The notes under the pieces: generated by a model
What the model was told of the DNA's origin: nothing
Database searches by the model: none
Seen by the model: the letters and a program-made list of their open reading frames with translations, nothing else
Shown: positions 45,823 through 61,100 of the stretch, piece by piece
Layout: every line of letters begins with the position of its first letter
Numbering within the stretch: position 1 is the stretch's first letter
Translations under genes and position numbers: made by a program
Assembly (NCBI GenBank): GCA_946800325.1
Contig: OX326961.1
Location: 16,986,215-17,050,214 of the forward strand
Origin: Luzula sylvatica
Lineage: Eukaryota; Streptophyta; Magnoliopsida; Poales; Juncaceae
DNA: 64,000 nt
Direction of reading: 5' to 3'

Positions 45823-48325
45823 GCCCTAAATTACCTAAAGAGCCCCCAATTTGTAAATTGATTATTGTTTAATGATTTTACTTATCGTCTTTATTTTATT
45901 TTTCCGTTTATAGGCATTTATAAAGAGTACAAGTGGATCCATCATATGAAGATCATATACTTTGTTCAGTTCATGCGTCTATTTTGTTTATCGTGCTTGT
46001 AAAATAATAAATATATTAGACATGTTCTCTTTTTGTTCACCGTGTATTCGGTGAATTCGGTTCGACTTTTTTGCTGGTCTTAGGATTTATTCCATGAATG
46101 GAATTCGAGGCTGCATGTAAATGTTTATTTTAAACTTAATTATGCAAATTATATTTTGATCGTTATAAATAAAAAAACTAATTTTTGGGGGGTAATTATC
46201 GAGTTATGAATATATCGTCTTTGGTACTCAAATTTGCATTCAATTTAAGAGTATTGCTTTTTATAACTAAGACCTTGAGGATCTGGTATAGATTGCTTAA
46301 TTTTATGTAATTAGTATATGTATTTATTTGCTTTGTATAATGTGTGATGATTTTCTTGAATATATAATATTTATTTTTTGTACAAAATAAAATAAATAAT
46401 CTTGCATAAAAAAAAGTAATATGTTTCACAATTATAATGAAAATTTTCATAAAATTAAATATTAAAATAAAAAAAGATAATGTATATTGTATAATTAAAT
46501 ATTATAAAAATAACTTGGTACGGAATCATTTTACTGAGTTTTTTTTTAAAATTTTTGTTTTATAGAAAATTGCTTTATTATTCATTATTTAGCCTTTTAA
46601 GTTTCATAAATTATCATATGGGAAATGAGCAGCTGAGAAAGAGAATGTATTTCAGGATTTGTTTTTCTTCAAAATATTCAGAAAAACTTAAAAAGATTTT
46701 GAAAGAATTCTTCAATTCAATATAACATAGAGAGTTACATTTCTTTTTTTTCTTTTCTTTCCTCATGTTTCAATTTATTTGCCGTAATCTTTTAATCTTA
46801 TACGGGAAAAGATATTTCAATTCCTCAAATCGACAGAAACAATTCTTTTCGAATTAACAACTTAAGAATTCTTGTTCTTTATGCCTTGGAACATAAAGTC
46901 ACAATTCTTCTCGAATTAACAACTTAAGAATTCTTGTTCTTTACTTCAAAAAAAAAAAGAATTCTTGTTCTTTATGTCTTGAGCATAAAGTCTTCAGATG
47001 AATTAATTACAAGTAATTTTTCAAATATTGTATTAATTCTGTGTATTTTGTTTTTTGAGAAGAAAAAAAACCTTAAAACTTCTCATTAGAATTTAAGAAA
47101 ATGTTTCTTAACTTGCGTTACTGGTTTGAATTGATATCACATTACAATTACGTATTTGCATAATGATTTGCTTATAGTAGAATCAAGAATTGAAATTTGG
47201 ATACAGCTAAATTTTGCATGTTTCTGCACAATGCAACAAATTTCAATTATGATTTCATCTCCTCCAATGTCTCAGCAAAAAATCTACTATACATATTTAG
47301 AAATTATAAAACTAATAATTCCCTCTTATTCTCACAAATTTCAGAGTGAAAATCATTAATTAAATACCTAACAATTAGCAATCCGAAATGGATGCATTCC
47401 CTCTTATTACTATACATATTTAGAAATTTTTGACGCTGACTCTATACTCTCTACTGAAAACGACGGCGATTACGCAATGCGGGCTGCTGGAACAGATCTC
47501 TGAGCCTGCTGGACGACATCTCGGCAACCGAACCCTACACAATATTTCAATCGGGTAAAAAGTGATTTTTTCTGTTAAATTCTTATCGTGAATCAAGTGT
47601 TACATGCAAAAATCAATCTCTCACGGTGTTTTCATCTATTTTCAATTTCTCAATTCTTATATGGTACTGATTTAAATTCAAATTCATTATATTTTCTATT
47701 CAAGATCCAAATTTATACTTTATGATAATCCTACACACATTTTCTTGCTCCACATGAAACCACATCATTGGTATAATCTAAATCCTTGAATTAAAGATTT
47801 AACGGTACAAATAAAATATAGTATTTTATGTATTTAAATTTCAATAGACATGATCTTTGTGCACCAAAGAAATTAAAATAATAACAATTATTAATACATA
47901 TAGACCAAGCCTACATAGATTATCATGTTCTCTCTTTCTATACATTTTTTTTTGGGAAATTTTCAAAAAAATCCCTAATTTTTTTGGATATTTTAAAATA
48001 ACCTACTATCATTTTAGAAACTCCAACAAATCTCCTCTACCAAATTTTTATTTTCAAATAACCCACCCCTTATAGAGGTTAAAAGTAACCATAGATGATG
48101 TTAATTTTTTTTTGACAAAAATATCCTTCTAAATTTGTATTAGTTAAAAAAAATTCCTAAAATTTATTGAGCATATAATAATTTAAAAAGACATGATTTT
48201 GTACACTCAAACACATACAAATAATAATTATTTACCAATTTTCAGGGACCATCTCCACACAAATAATCATGTAAATTTTTTTATTTGAAATGGCTCTAGT
48301 TATGGATATTCTTATTTCCATTTAG
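45823..48325. other. AT-rich intergenic region
   Basis: The first 200 bp should hold the oxygenase 3' UTR (AATAAAT near 45986). A 62-bp direct repeat with AATTCTTCTCGAATTAACAA starts at 46841 and 46903. 47950-48060 has a partial relative of the 45-685 MITE end. A short GC-richer patch at 47435-47530 matches nothing I know. Confidence 0.4.
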
Positions 48326-49194
48326 GCTATGGATGGAGGGACGGCGAATCGATTGAGCAGACCACTGAGAGTATACAACATAAACGAATTAGGATTACAC
48401 AAACATCCGTCAGGAATAACAAATGGGAAATTAAACTCGGACGAAAAGACAGAGATTAACTTCTCATGAAATGCACGTGTTTGATGCAATTGGAAGTTGG
48501 GACATCAGTGCTGTTGATTGAGTCATTGACATCCCTACTCGTCGTGTTGTCGCCCTCCAGAAAATTAATGTTTTCGAAAAGGTCCCTCTGTCTCAAAATT
48601 AATTTCAAAGTTTTTTTCCTTTTCTAAATTAATGTTTTCTGCTGCCAGTATCGAATAGTCCTACCAGTATCGAATAGAACGTGCTGAACAAAATCTTCTT
48701 CATCTAAAACCTGCTCGATTTCGATCGGGAAAATCGTACATATTTGATGGGAGCATGTGCTATGGCTCGAATCCATAGTCAATCCTATTTCCAATAGGAG
48801 CAGCTGAGAGTGGAATCCCTTTTTTCCATTACTGGACTATAATCGTGCGAAAAGAAGACCCGATTCCAAGTTGTTGAGGAATAGTGGCCTTGAGTTTCTC
48901 GGCCCTTTGAGTGAATTCTATGTCTCAAAGGGGTGGGGAGGGGAGATAACTCCGCGGTGGAGGTGGGGTGTCAATGGAGAAGAAGCAGAAAATATTGATC
49001 GAAATGAGAACTCTTTGCGAGGCATCGAGTTTTCTTGGTCTAGCAGAATTTTACGGCACGTTTTGCACTGCTGGATCAGACCGGATTAGCATCGCCATGG
49101 AATACGTGGACGATGGATCTCTCGCTGACATGTTACGATTTAAAAATTTCATACCTCAACCCATTCTCACTCATCTCATCAAAAATTTGTTACT
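48326..49194 (+). pseudogene. MKK3-like MAP kinase kinase pseudogene (N-terminal part)
   Basis: Two exon-like blocks. Block one (48326-48582) encodes DGGTANRLSRPLRVYNINEL, then after a frameshift HEMHVFDAIGSW and DIPTRRVVALQKINVFEK; a TGA interrupts it. The glycine loop is ruined (GSWDISAVD). Block two (48968-49194) encodes EKKQKILIEMRTLCEA, ISIAMEYVDDGSLADML and IPQPILTHLIKNLLL, then a GT donor. These are the linker and N-lobe of plant MKK3 (group B MAPKK). The catalytic loop, activation segment and the NTF2-like domain are absent. Plastid-like DNA replaces the intron between the blocks, and a LINE follows in the next intron. Confidence 0.8.
48630..48967. other. plastid-like DNA insertion (NUPT), rps12-trnV spacer type
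   Basis: On the minus strand the segment reads CTATGGATTCGAGCCATAGC, GTACGATTTTCCCGATCGAA and TTCTATTCGATACTGG. On the + strand it reads CGAAAAGAAGACCCGATTCC, AGTTGTTGAGGAATAGTGGC and then GATAACTCCGCGGTGGAGG. I recognise these from memory as the spacer upstream of plastid trnV-GAC, running into a degraded start of that tRNA. No search was run. It occupies the intron position of the kinase pseudogene. Confidence 0.65.
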
Positions 49195-49307
49195 GGTATG
49201 TTTCCCTTTTTGTTAAATTGATTTGGCATTCAATTTTTTTCTATAAAACACTAATTCTCAAATTTAATTGGACTTCTCTTTCCCTGTCTCTACATATGTC
49301 TAAATAA

Positions 49308-52113
49308 TATACAAGAAAATATCACCAACCCGGCCCTTTTTCATATCCAAACTTACGAAAGCTTCAAGGGCCCTAACCGATTGGGCCTCCACAAATATCA
49401 CCAACCCGGACAATCAATTGGACAATTGCAAAAAAACTATTCAATTACTTGATAATATACAAGAAAATAGAACCCTAAACCAAACGGAAATAGATCTCAA
49501 AATACAACTCAAAACAAAAGCACAACTTCTAGCCATCCAATCCGAAACAAAATGGCAACAACGAAGCTCGGCCAAGTGGATAAAATTCGGTGACCATAAC
49601 ACGGCATATTTTCATGCGATGGCCACCTCGCGTAGAAATAGAAATTTCATTTCGACAATCTATGAACATAACCAACCAATCACGGATCCCACGCTAATAA
49701 TGGATGCTTTCTATAACCACTACAAGGGTACTCTTGGGAGTGCCTCCCCCCCATTACTAGCGGACCTAAACATGATTTGGTTCGGTCATTTGGACCCGAA
49801 CCCGCTAAATATTCTAACATCCCCCATAACACAAGATGAAATCACACTCACCCTAAAACAACTCAAAAAAAGAAAATCCGTAGGACCGGATGGCTTACCG
49901 GCCGAGTACATACAAACTTTTTGGAATGATATAAAACCCGATTTCATAAAAATAGTAAATGATTTCTATGAAAACAAACTAGACCTTTGGAGAATAAATC
50001 AAGCCAATATAACACTCATCCCGAAAATCATAGGGGCAAAGACCATAGAGGAATTTAGACCAATAAGTGTCATAAACGCACCAATAAAATTAATCACCAA
50101 AATTCTAGCCTCGAGATTACAACCGTTACTACCTCGGTTGGTAGGCTTAAATCAATCGGCATTCATCAAAGGTAGGTCAACAATGGACTCAACCCTAGTG
50201 GCCCGAGAATACGTCAACTTTTATATAAAAAATAAAATCCCGGCAATTATGATAAAGATAGATATCAAAAAAGCTTTCGACAATGTATCATGGGATTTCC
50301 TACTAGGTCTATTTAGGACAAGAGGCTTCCCTCCGGAATGGAATCTTTGGATCAAAAATCTCCTAATATCCTCCTCCTCCTCTATAAAATTAAACGGAGA
50401 GTTCTCTCCATATTTCTTTCATAGGAGAGGCCTTCGGCAAGGAGACCCCCTCTCCCCTTTGCTTTTCAATCTAGCCATAGATGCACTACAAAGAATAATC
50501 GGAAACATAGACCCTCTCCTAACAAATGCATCCAATATCCGATCAAGGGTCCTACAATACGCCGATGACACGTTACTATTCGTGGAAGCACACCCAAACA
50601 ACCTCAAAATAATAAGCAAGGCCATAGACATCTTCACCCAAATAACGGGCCTAGAAATTAATTGGGAAAAAACATCTTTTTCGACGATGAATATCCCAAC
50701 AAACTTAGACGAAGTTATTAAAAATATAACGAGGTGCAACAAAAAAAGCCTACCGATTCAATATCTTGGCACCCCGCTATCTTCACGAAAGCCAAAGAAA
50801 ATTCTATTCCTTCCACTAATAAAAAAAATTCAAGACAAATTGGCAAATTGGAAAGGAAAACTATTGTCTTTGGGGGGAAGATTGACCCTAATTCAAGCCA
50901 CGCTAGCATCGATACCTATTTATCAAATGCAATCGGTCCGACTACCAAGATGGGTAATCAATGAAATAAACAAGATAATGAGATCTTTCTTTTGGAAATG
51001 ACAAGAAAAATGCAATCCCGGAAATTGCTTAATAAAATGGTCAAAAGTGTGCCTACCAAGAAAATTTGGAGGATTGAGCATCCCGGATCTCAAAATAAAA
51101 AATGACGCCCTTTTGCTAAAAACCCTTTGGAGACTAGACAAGGATAGTCAAGGTATTTGGGCAAATTGTCTAAATGATCTCTACGGAATAACAAACTCAA
51201 ATGACCTAGAATCTTATCCGACACATAAACTATCCTTCTTCCTACTTAGTTTAAAAGCTCTAATCCCCATATACCAAGTCGCAACAACAAAAACACCAAA
51301 CTCCGTGGACACAACTTGGAAATGGGCTACCAACGGAGAATATAGCGCCAAGAGTGCATATAATCTCCTCATAGATCCCGGTATATCATCGCTTTGGCAA
51401 GAACAAATATGGAAAACAAAAACTCCGACTAAGGTCAAAAGTTTTTGGTGGCCGGCACTAGAAAAAAAGCTAAATACTCTCGATGTCCTTCAAAAAAAAG
51501 GATGGTCAAACGGAATCATATGCACCCTATGTCAAAGACACGACGAAACGGCCGACCATCTACTAAGATCGTGCTCATATACCACTGCGGTTTGGAGAAA
51601 TGTCGAGCGCATAACCCTAATACCAACAAGATATGCAATTAAACCGTGCCTCTATGACTCTTGGCGCGAGAATAGGAGGAGATTGCAAAAAAATCGAAGA
51701 GATGATTGGGATCTTATATGGATTGCAATACTTTGGAATGTATGGAAACAAAGAAATGAACGAATATTCACAAACAAAGCCAAAACACCACAGCAGGTTG
51801 CAGAAAAGGCGATCATGGAGGCAATCGCCTGGAGAAGAGCAAACCCGAGGAAGAAGAGGCATGGCGACCAAGTGCAGGGCCACCTCTTAGACTTCCGAGG
51901 ATAGTAAAACGAATACTACCGAAGGATATCAGAACAAAACCAACGACTGCACAGGGGAAGATCGTTGTTTCTTTTTCATTTATGTTTTTTTTTTTTTTTC
52001 CGCTTAAGTACTCTTTCTTTATTCTCTTTACTGTTTATAAATATGTAAATATAGAATTTTCATATTTATAAAAAACGACTGAATACCTATTGGTATTCCT
52101 TCAAAAAAAAATA
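49308..52113 (+). mobile_element. 5'-truncated LINE retrotransposon with poly(A) tail
   Basis: Carries RT and the C-terminal zinc region but no endonuclease domain, and ends in TTGGTATTCCTTC followed by A9 at 52105-52113. The same 3' tail ends the fragment at 62970. At the 5' junction AATATACAAGAAAAT and ATATCACCAACCCGG are copies of sequences just downstream (49453 and 49395), as if template switching had occurred. No clear target duplication was found. It lies in an intron of the kinase pseudogene. Confidence 0.9.
49418..51904 (+). pseudogene. LINE ORF2: reverse transcriptase and zf-RVT, one in-frame stop
   Basis: A single frame broken only by TGA at 50999-51001. RT motifs in order: RKSVGPDGLPAEY, NQSAFIKGRS, KIDIKKAFDNVSWDFL, RRGLRQGDPLSPLLF and the catalytic YADD (LQYADDTLLFVE, about 50550). 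After the stop, QEKCNPGNCLIKWSKVCLPR continues the homology, and CTLCQRHDETADHLLRSC is the C-terminal zinc region. The stop replaces a position often occupied by W or S in relatives. The frame remains open upstream to about 49330 (FFISKLTKASRALTDW), so the true protein began before the truncation. Confidence 0.93.
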
Positions 52114-52931
52114 TTTATTTCAGATTTTTTTCAAGGTTGGATTTTACTTGAAGAGTCAACCATACAATGCCGAAAGTGAAAATAGATCTGGATGTCTCTC
52201 TGAAACTTTGCTTCTTTTCTGGTACAATCTCGATCTCATGCATGCAGTCAGGGGTATTTTTGTAATTTCCCTTCTTTATTATAATTTCTTTAATAAATTT
52301 ATTGTTGTATCCAAAAAAATATACAGAAAAAATCAGTTATTGTTTGTCTTTTGCATGGTTCGAAGTCCATTCGTTGCACCAGGTATGGTAATTTAATTCA
52401 TCGTACCGCTATTCTTTTAGAATTTTTTTTTAATGTTTACGATATTTCGTTCTGATTCATTTCAGGAGTGCATTTGCTATTTTCTCATTTGCACATGTAC
52501 TTATGATATTTTATTCATTTGCATGGATATATGCGATACATTGCTTAATTTGAGGTATGTTTTTTTTTTATATTTTTCTAATTTTCAAGGTTATTTTTGT
52601 AGTTGCGTCATTTTCAAAAATATGCACGTATATACAATATTAACTTCGTATTACTCTCATTTGCAGGATATTTTGGATACTTTTTTAAACTTTAAAAGTA
52701 ATGTATGGTATTCATTTGGAAGGGTATTTTGGATATATTTTAAACTTTCAGAGCTCTATACGAATTGGTATTTTCATTAATTTGTATTTGTTAATGTATG
52801 CGATATGCCTCTCATTTCTAGTGTCATTTTTTCATATTTCTCTCATCCTCGTCATTGTCATCATGCCATCATCACTATCATGTCATCATAATCATCATCA
52901 TCTCATCATAATTATGATCATCGCCATCATC

Positions 52932-52974
<43 letters not shown>

Positions 52975-53759
52975 AATCATCGTCATCATTATGTTGTATA
53001 CGGTTCACATAATTTGTTGTCTATGAAGTTACAACCTAAAAGTTGTATTTTCTGGCAAGCATGAGAAGTACTTAATGAAAATAACACAAATATTGCAAAA
53101 AAACACAAATATTTCAAAATAACACGATCTTAGAGATGGATTCTTTTTGCAAACATGAGGAAAAAATAACACAAATTTTTTTATTGGTTTGTATTTGATG
53201 GAAATAAACATCGTAAAGAAGTGTTTTGAAAATTACTTTTTGTTCTATGTGAATAATGCAGTCAATCTTTGTTGATAAAAAATTATTCACGACAAATATA
53301 TTTGAATGCTTGCGATCTTGGTTTGAACTAACGACTAAATCATGAGGAAAATATAACACATTTTTTTTATTGGCTTGTACCAAATGCAAATATATATTGC
53401 AAAAAATTGTTGTTGTGACAAAAATAACACATTCTTTATCATTACGAAATAATTCATCCTAGAAGTATCCTATATAATTTTTTTAAAAATATTATGGGCC
53501 AAAATATATAATGGGCCGAAGTATCCTAAATTGAGTATCACAGCCGTATCATGAACATATCCCAGCCGTATCCTGCCGATCCCCGCCGTATCCGAAAAAA
53601 ATAAATATTAAAATAATCGCCGATACGTATCCGAACCGTATCGTACCCGTATCTTCAGGATACTTCTGCATTTTTTGAAGTATCCGCGTAACATAGCTTA
53701 TTATACATGGTTATATATGAAAAATTTCCATATATATATATATATATATATATAACATT
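52114..53759. other. AT-rich region with a (CAT)n microsatellite
   Basis: (ATC)n peaks at 52925-52972. CGTATCC-rich phrases at 53550-53700 resemble the remnant at 30700. No gene recognised. Confidence 0.5.
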
Positions 53760-55644
<1,885 letters not shown>

Positions 55645-55660
55645 TACGTTTTTTGTTGGA

Positions 55661-56620
55661 TCTGAAACTGAGTGGGAAACTAAAGGAACTACAATTTTGG
55701 ATCAACTAGAAGAATGTACAAATAAGGATAGTTGAACGTACGTGTTCGTCGAAACGATTGTGTGCACAATGAGATTGTGAACATTTATCAATCAGTGAGT
55801 ATTTCTTCGAAAGGAAATTATTCCTTCTGAACATAATGTAACACTCCATCGAGACGGAAGTACATGTATTGAGGAACACGGTAACAATATTGCTTCCGTT
55901 CGAACATAGCTAAGCTTCCGTTCTAACGGAATGTACTCCGAATTCTGTCTTTTCAGTTTCATGTAACATACTTATTAATCCTATCTATTTATGCAAGAAA
56001 TTAATGGGATTTGATCCCTTAATCAACACAAAGATTTCAGATATGTATGTGAAGGTCTTTGGTGTGCTTCTTCCACAAGACAAAAAAAGAGAGAAAGAGA
56101 AAAAGAAAAAGAGTTTCTCCATTGTTGAATCAAGCAACCTTACACACGAGTTTACTAGGCGGATTTGTGCGTAACCGAGAGGCGATAACTCGTGGTGGAT
56201 ATGGATAGAGGAATCTCATGTGAGATTCTTTGTTGTGATCTAACGAGAGCAAGGTTGAGTAAGGTTGGAGCATAACTGAAATTGTTCCGATTGTATACGG
56301 CAAGAAGGAAGAGCTTCATTGACGGTGCCGAATCGGGCGGGTGTGGGACGCACGTGTTGTCGGAGAACGGAACAGGAATAATAAACTAAAGCGCGTCTAC
56401 CCTTCGTTTGTGACCAATTTGACGAGGTATGACCCGTTTAGTTTATTGCATAGGTTTGTACTCTAGAAAACATCAACGGGATCCTCGAAATCGGGTTCTG
56501 ATGTGTTACTAGCTATCTCAGAAGTGTTACCAGATGTGTTACCAGCTATCCTCGAAATCGGGATCCTAGAAAACTCTTCATTCCGTTGCGCGGGACTTGG
56601 GGTCGATGCAATATCCAACA
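55661..56620 (+). mobile_element. copia 3' LTR remnant related to the 3803-12521 element
   Basis: TCTGAAACTGAGTGGGAAAC is the polypurine tract, followed at 55681 by AAAGGAACTACAATTTTGG. The minus strand of the copia element has TCTGAAATTGAGTGGGAGAC then GAAGGAAATACAGTTTCAGG. Further matches are TGTGGGACGCACGTGTTGTC and the terminus TCCGTTGCGCGGG...ATATCCAACA at 56620. The LTR is about 940 bp. It contains a duplicated CTCGAAATCGGG block (56493, 56552) and two TTCCGTTCNAACGGA palindromes (55896-55942). No internal coding region remains. Confidence 0.8.
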
Positions 56621-56942
56621 CCAGCTATCTCATATGTGTTACCAGCAGCAACCACGTCTCGACCAGGTAAGCAGATTTTGATTTCAAATATTTTTATACT
56701 TCATTAGTTTGGTTTTAATATATTTATGTCTTTTTAAGCGACACGGATTGGACATATCTCCGACAGGACCGGGTACCGTTCCGGGCGGGTTCGGCGGATT
56801 GCAGCGGATGCGTCCCGGCAAGTTTCTATCTTGTCAACTAAATTACTCGCTCGGCTCGGAGATATATAATTTTATGAGGTCTCTTGTTTCACCGCCGGAC
56901 CGGATGCAGTCGTTGTTCCCGTCCATGCAGCATAAGTAGATG

Positions 56943-58116
56943 CAGGGCCGGCCCCGTGTATTTTGGTGCCCTAGCCCGAATTTTTACGTAATATCAGAAT
57001 ATAATAAAAAGTATTGTTTTAAATCAACAAAATCATTTTATATATTTGTCGACGAAAAAAATTCAAAATTATATTTAAATTTTGGAAATTTACTACAAAT
57101 GCAGTCGAAATCGATCTTTATGATATGTTACGAAAAAAGAACAAAATTGTTCAAGTTGTCCTATCAAATATAAATACTAATGTCTATTTTGTTGCATATA
57201 GTTTCATTATCGTTTATCTTCCGTAAGCAAACTCGACTTTCAAAAATATTAAAGATAATTTTAAATATAGTTTCATTATCGTTTATCTTCCGTAAGCAAA
57301 CTCGACTTTCAAAAATATTAAAGATAATTTTAAATTGACTGTCGGAATAAGATCCTTAATTTGGTATTTCTAGTAACTATATATTTAACTATATTTTGTT
57401 GGCCTCCCAATCATGTTTAGTATTGTTTTACAGTTCACTTCTCATAATGCTTCTCTATGTACATGGTGAATAACTATGATTTGTTTTCATGTTTGAACAA
57501 AATTTACATTTGAAAAGACCAATTAGATTTTTTTTTAGTAAAACTCAAATCACTTGTATAATTTGTGTTCTCTCATATGCATGTCAATAATAGTTATTTC
57601 TAGAAGTAATTATAAATTAAAGCAGGTTTATGAAAAACAATTTGGAATATTTTCACCAATAATTTCCTTTTATATTTTTACTAGAACTAGGTCCTGGTTG
57701 GTTTTAATTTGCCTTGATTAATAGGCATGTTTTGCCTGTCGTTTGTGTGAAATCATTATTTACTTTTGACTTAATTCGAATCAGATTTTCTAATGTGATT
57801 AATCAAGTATTCTAGGATGTTTACATCTGAGTAAAATAAATTATGAATGGTTGTTGGCACATGCATATCGTCCAACTTGGTGAAATTCATATTTATATGT
57901 TTATTGATGTATAAAACTTGATATATTATGTATAGTACCCATGACAGGAAAAAAAAAAAACATCCAACGAGTCGCAAGATCAAACTCAACCATCCGTGCC
58001 CAATTTCTTATTTGTTCAATACATAACCTACTATTAAATATTTTGAACATGGTGCCTCTAGCCCATTTGATGGCCTAGCCCGTGGGCTTGCTGGGCTTGC
58101 TCACGGGCCGGGCCTG
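56943..58116. mobile_element. hAT-like element, 1174 bp
   Basis: Ends CAGGGCCGGCCC and (inverted) CAGGCCCGGCCC, with a perfect 8-bp duplication AGTAGATG (56935-56942, 58117-58124). Removing it rejoins the CACTA gene remnant. No transposase is recognised inside. Confidence 0.92.
57196..57333. repeat. identical 69-bp tandem duplication
   Basis: The unit starting ATATAGTTTCATTATCG occurs at 57196 and 57265 with no differences seen, inside the hAT element. Being identical, it is a recent event. Confidence 0.95.
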
Positions 58117-58307
58117 AGTAGATGTATCGCACTCCGACGAGGCAACAACCGATGTCTCGTCCTCCTTCGACAATGCATCAATGATGTATCGTCCTAGTCA
58201 GTCGATGGAGTAGACAACTTGGCCAGTATGCCCAATAATTAATTAGAAATGATTGTTTTATATTTTATATATATACAAATTTTTTGAACATGTTATTATA
58301 TTTTTAG

Positions 58308-58358
58308 GATATGACGACGAACCAGTTCTTCCCGCATGACAATCCGACGAACTTTTAG
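58308..58358 (+). pseudogene. last exon of the second CACTA gene copy
   Basis: TTTTTAG acceptor, then DMTTNQFFPHDNPTNF and a stop. It pairs with the minus-strand exon at 54650-54706. Confidence 0.6.
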
Positions 58359-59150
58359 TTGTGTATTTGTGATTTTGTTTATAGACTTTGTATGCACTAT
58401 GGATTTGTTTGTTTGTATGTTGGTCGTAGGACTTTGTATTTTTAGTTGTGTATATGTTTATGTTGTAGGATTTATGTGTGTGAGTGTATCGTCGAATTAG
58501 TATTTGTGTGCGTGTTTGTTTGTATGTTTATGTCGAATTGGTAATTGTTTGTGTCGTTGAACTAGTTTTTGTGTTTATATTGTAGGATTTCTTTGTGTAT
58601 CGTCGAATTGAAATATAATATAAAATATAAATAACAATTATATACAATATATAATATAAATAATATTTATAGTACAAATAATATTTATTTAAATAATAAT
58701 TATATATTATATTACAAATAATATTAATATATAATAATGAAATGGGGTGACCTAACCCATTTGAACCGACCCAAAAGGAAAGATGGGACGACGCGTCCTA
58801 ATTAAACAAACCCAAAAGCAAGGATGGTACATCATGATCCTAAACCGTACTGCGCCAAAAGCATGAATGGGACGTCATGACACAAAACGAAACCAACCCA
58901 AACAAGGTAATGGGACGGGCTGCCCCTAACAGGCTGTTGTACGACTTCTTTGCGTGTAACATACAAAAGTGATAATGGGGCGGTTTGACCCAATAAACCG
59001 ACTGACCCAAATGTGATTTAGGGGCGGCCTGATCGGTCGTAGCCTTCATAACGGTTTATCAGGATCGGCCAAATGACCCAAATAGCTTTCGGGTCGGTTT
59101 GGGAGGTTTTAGGATCGGCCAAAATCGAGCCAAATGAGATGAAATGATGT

Positions 59151-60329
59151 CGTGGTTGCAGCATTATGATCTTATTGCAGACATTCATTGCGATATTAAT
59201 CTATGTAATAATGGTAGTGTATTTTAAATATATTTTTCACAATTTCTTTTGTCATCATTATATCAAAAAATTCGCTATCTAATTTTCAAAAAAAAAAAAA
59301 GTATATCATGAAATTGGACGAAGGGTAAAAATCGGCCAAACTATTTCACAGAGGCAAAACACACAAGGGGCAAAATTAGGTTTTTGTTGTCACATCACAT
59401 GATCAAAACATATAGGGAGACAAAATTATATTTTATTTGTTTCCGAATATAAAAGGAAAAAAATTGATGTATTTTTTCCAAAGCAATATAATTCATTGTT
59501 TTTAAATTGAAAAATCATATAAAATACAATGAAATTGATACATTTATACATGAAATTAATACATTTTTTAGAAGTTATACATAAAAATTGATAGATCTAA
59601 ACAATACCTACGTCAAAATATTTTACAATTAAACATTTTGAAAACAATAAAAATTGAATGAAAATACGAAATTCTTAAACCAAGTCGCAATTCAGCTGTA
59701 ATTGCGGTGCTATGGCCTTAAATTTTTTCATACCGCAATATTTCGCAACAAACTAGTGCGACGTCAAGAATACAAAATATTGGCCGCAATTTTCGCAATT
59801 TCGCCACAATTTAAAACCATGATAATTATTTTAGCAACTTGTAAGTCTAACTATTAGTATTTTAATACTATAATTTTAAAAAATTATGTTAATATTTTAA
59901 AAAATTAATAAAAATAAAAGATATTCATTCACCGTACAAATAACTTCTTTAACTCATGAAACATATATTTCAATAATAAACATGAAAGATAAAAATTTAC
60001 ATGAGACAAATGACTTCCTAAACTCTTAAAATTTTATTATTTTTAGTTTTAGATAAGTAAATTTAAAAATATCATATGGTATTTTTTTTATTTATGTCCA
60101 CAAATAACTGCTTGTTATTTTATTATTTTATAGTACCGTTTATCTTTTTGTGTGTGTCGTTTTAGAGTAGTAAATAAATGCATTGTATTTTGTCAGATTA
60201 AAAAAATATATAATAATTTTGTCATCGTCGAACTTTTTTAATCAATATGATTTTTATTTTCACCAAGTGTGATGTTTGTATCCAAAAAATCACAACTAAA
60301 TATTACGTGTATTACAAAATAAATGAAAC
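59151..60329. other. AT-rich spacer
   Basis: No gene or element limits recognised. It may include the body of the Helitron that ends at 60361. Confidence 0.4.
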
Positions 60330-60361
60330 AAACTCGTCTCGAAGCGCGGATAGTCTCCTAG
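60330..60361 (+). mobile_element. Helitron 3' end
   Basis: CTCGAAGCGCGGATAGTCTC followed by CTAG and host T: the 3' signature of the 34702 family, in opposite orientation and with a decayed hairpin. The 5' extent is not determined. Confidence 0.55.
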
Positions 60362-61100
60362 TATAATTTAATTTATACATTGAATGAGATTACGTACTTA
60401 AATATATCATTAAAATAATTATTGTATATATTTTTTAGTAAATAATATGTATTTTAGTATTAAATTGTGCATAGTTCAGTAATGATAACTTTACAATTAA
60501 CAAAAGCAATTATGCTAATTATTTTCATTGAATTTATGAAGTCATATTTAGAGGTTTCGTCCATTGATTATTTTATTTATAAGAATGTTACGTGAACATA
60601 ATCAAATTACTCGATTTGATTCCGAATGTGCTATACTGGTCAAATTTATTTTCATATATATAATATATGTATTGACTGAGATTGATTATGTAAATACTAC
60701 CAGTAGATCAAATTTTTCAATAAATCAACAATACATTTTTTTTAAATGAACAGACATCATTATTCATATTTTATCAATAAGCGATATTACAAACTTTAGA
60801 ATGTTACTTTTATGAAAATATCATATTATGACAACAAATCAGAACATAAGATCCATATCATCAAACTATTATTGGGGGCAGAAATAGGGAATGACCAATA
60901 TTATGTTTACGAGCTAATGGAAAATATTTATGGAACCCATCTTGGGGCCGGCATATTTAATTGTAACCGTGGGGGTAGGAAGTTTCCGACTTCCATTAAT
61001 TATCTCTCTTAAAATGATTATTGAGGTGGTTGGATTCTAACAATTCTATGTATATTGAACCATACTTGTTGCAGAGTGATGCAAAAAAATACATATTAAA

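Larger units (their letters stand above)
56621..59150 (+). mobile_element. second CACTA fragment with gene remnants and subterminal repeats
   Basis: Exon-like pieces: 56640-56667 ending GACCAG|GTAAGC, 56739-56942 (RHGLDISPTGPGTVPGGFGG), 58117-58210 (MYRTPTRQQPMSRPPSTMHQ, with stops) and the last exon 58308-58358. The 3' flank is T/G-rich. 58740-59130 carries degraded GGGGCGGNCTGACCC repeats. It is interrupted by the hAT element 56943-58116 and, on its left, by the copia LTR. No terminal TAGTG was found. Confidence 0.6.

Noticed and set aside
52148..52396. Continuation of the MKK3 pseudogene beyond the LINE
   Set aside because: No match to the kinase catalytic loop (HRDIKPxN) or later exons could be seen in any frame.
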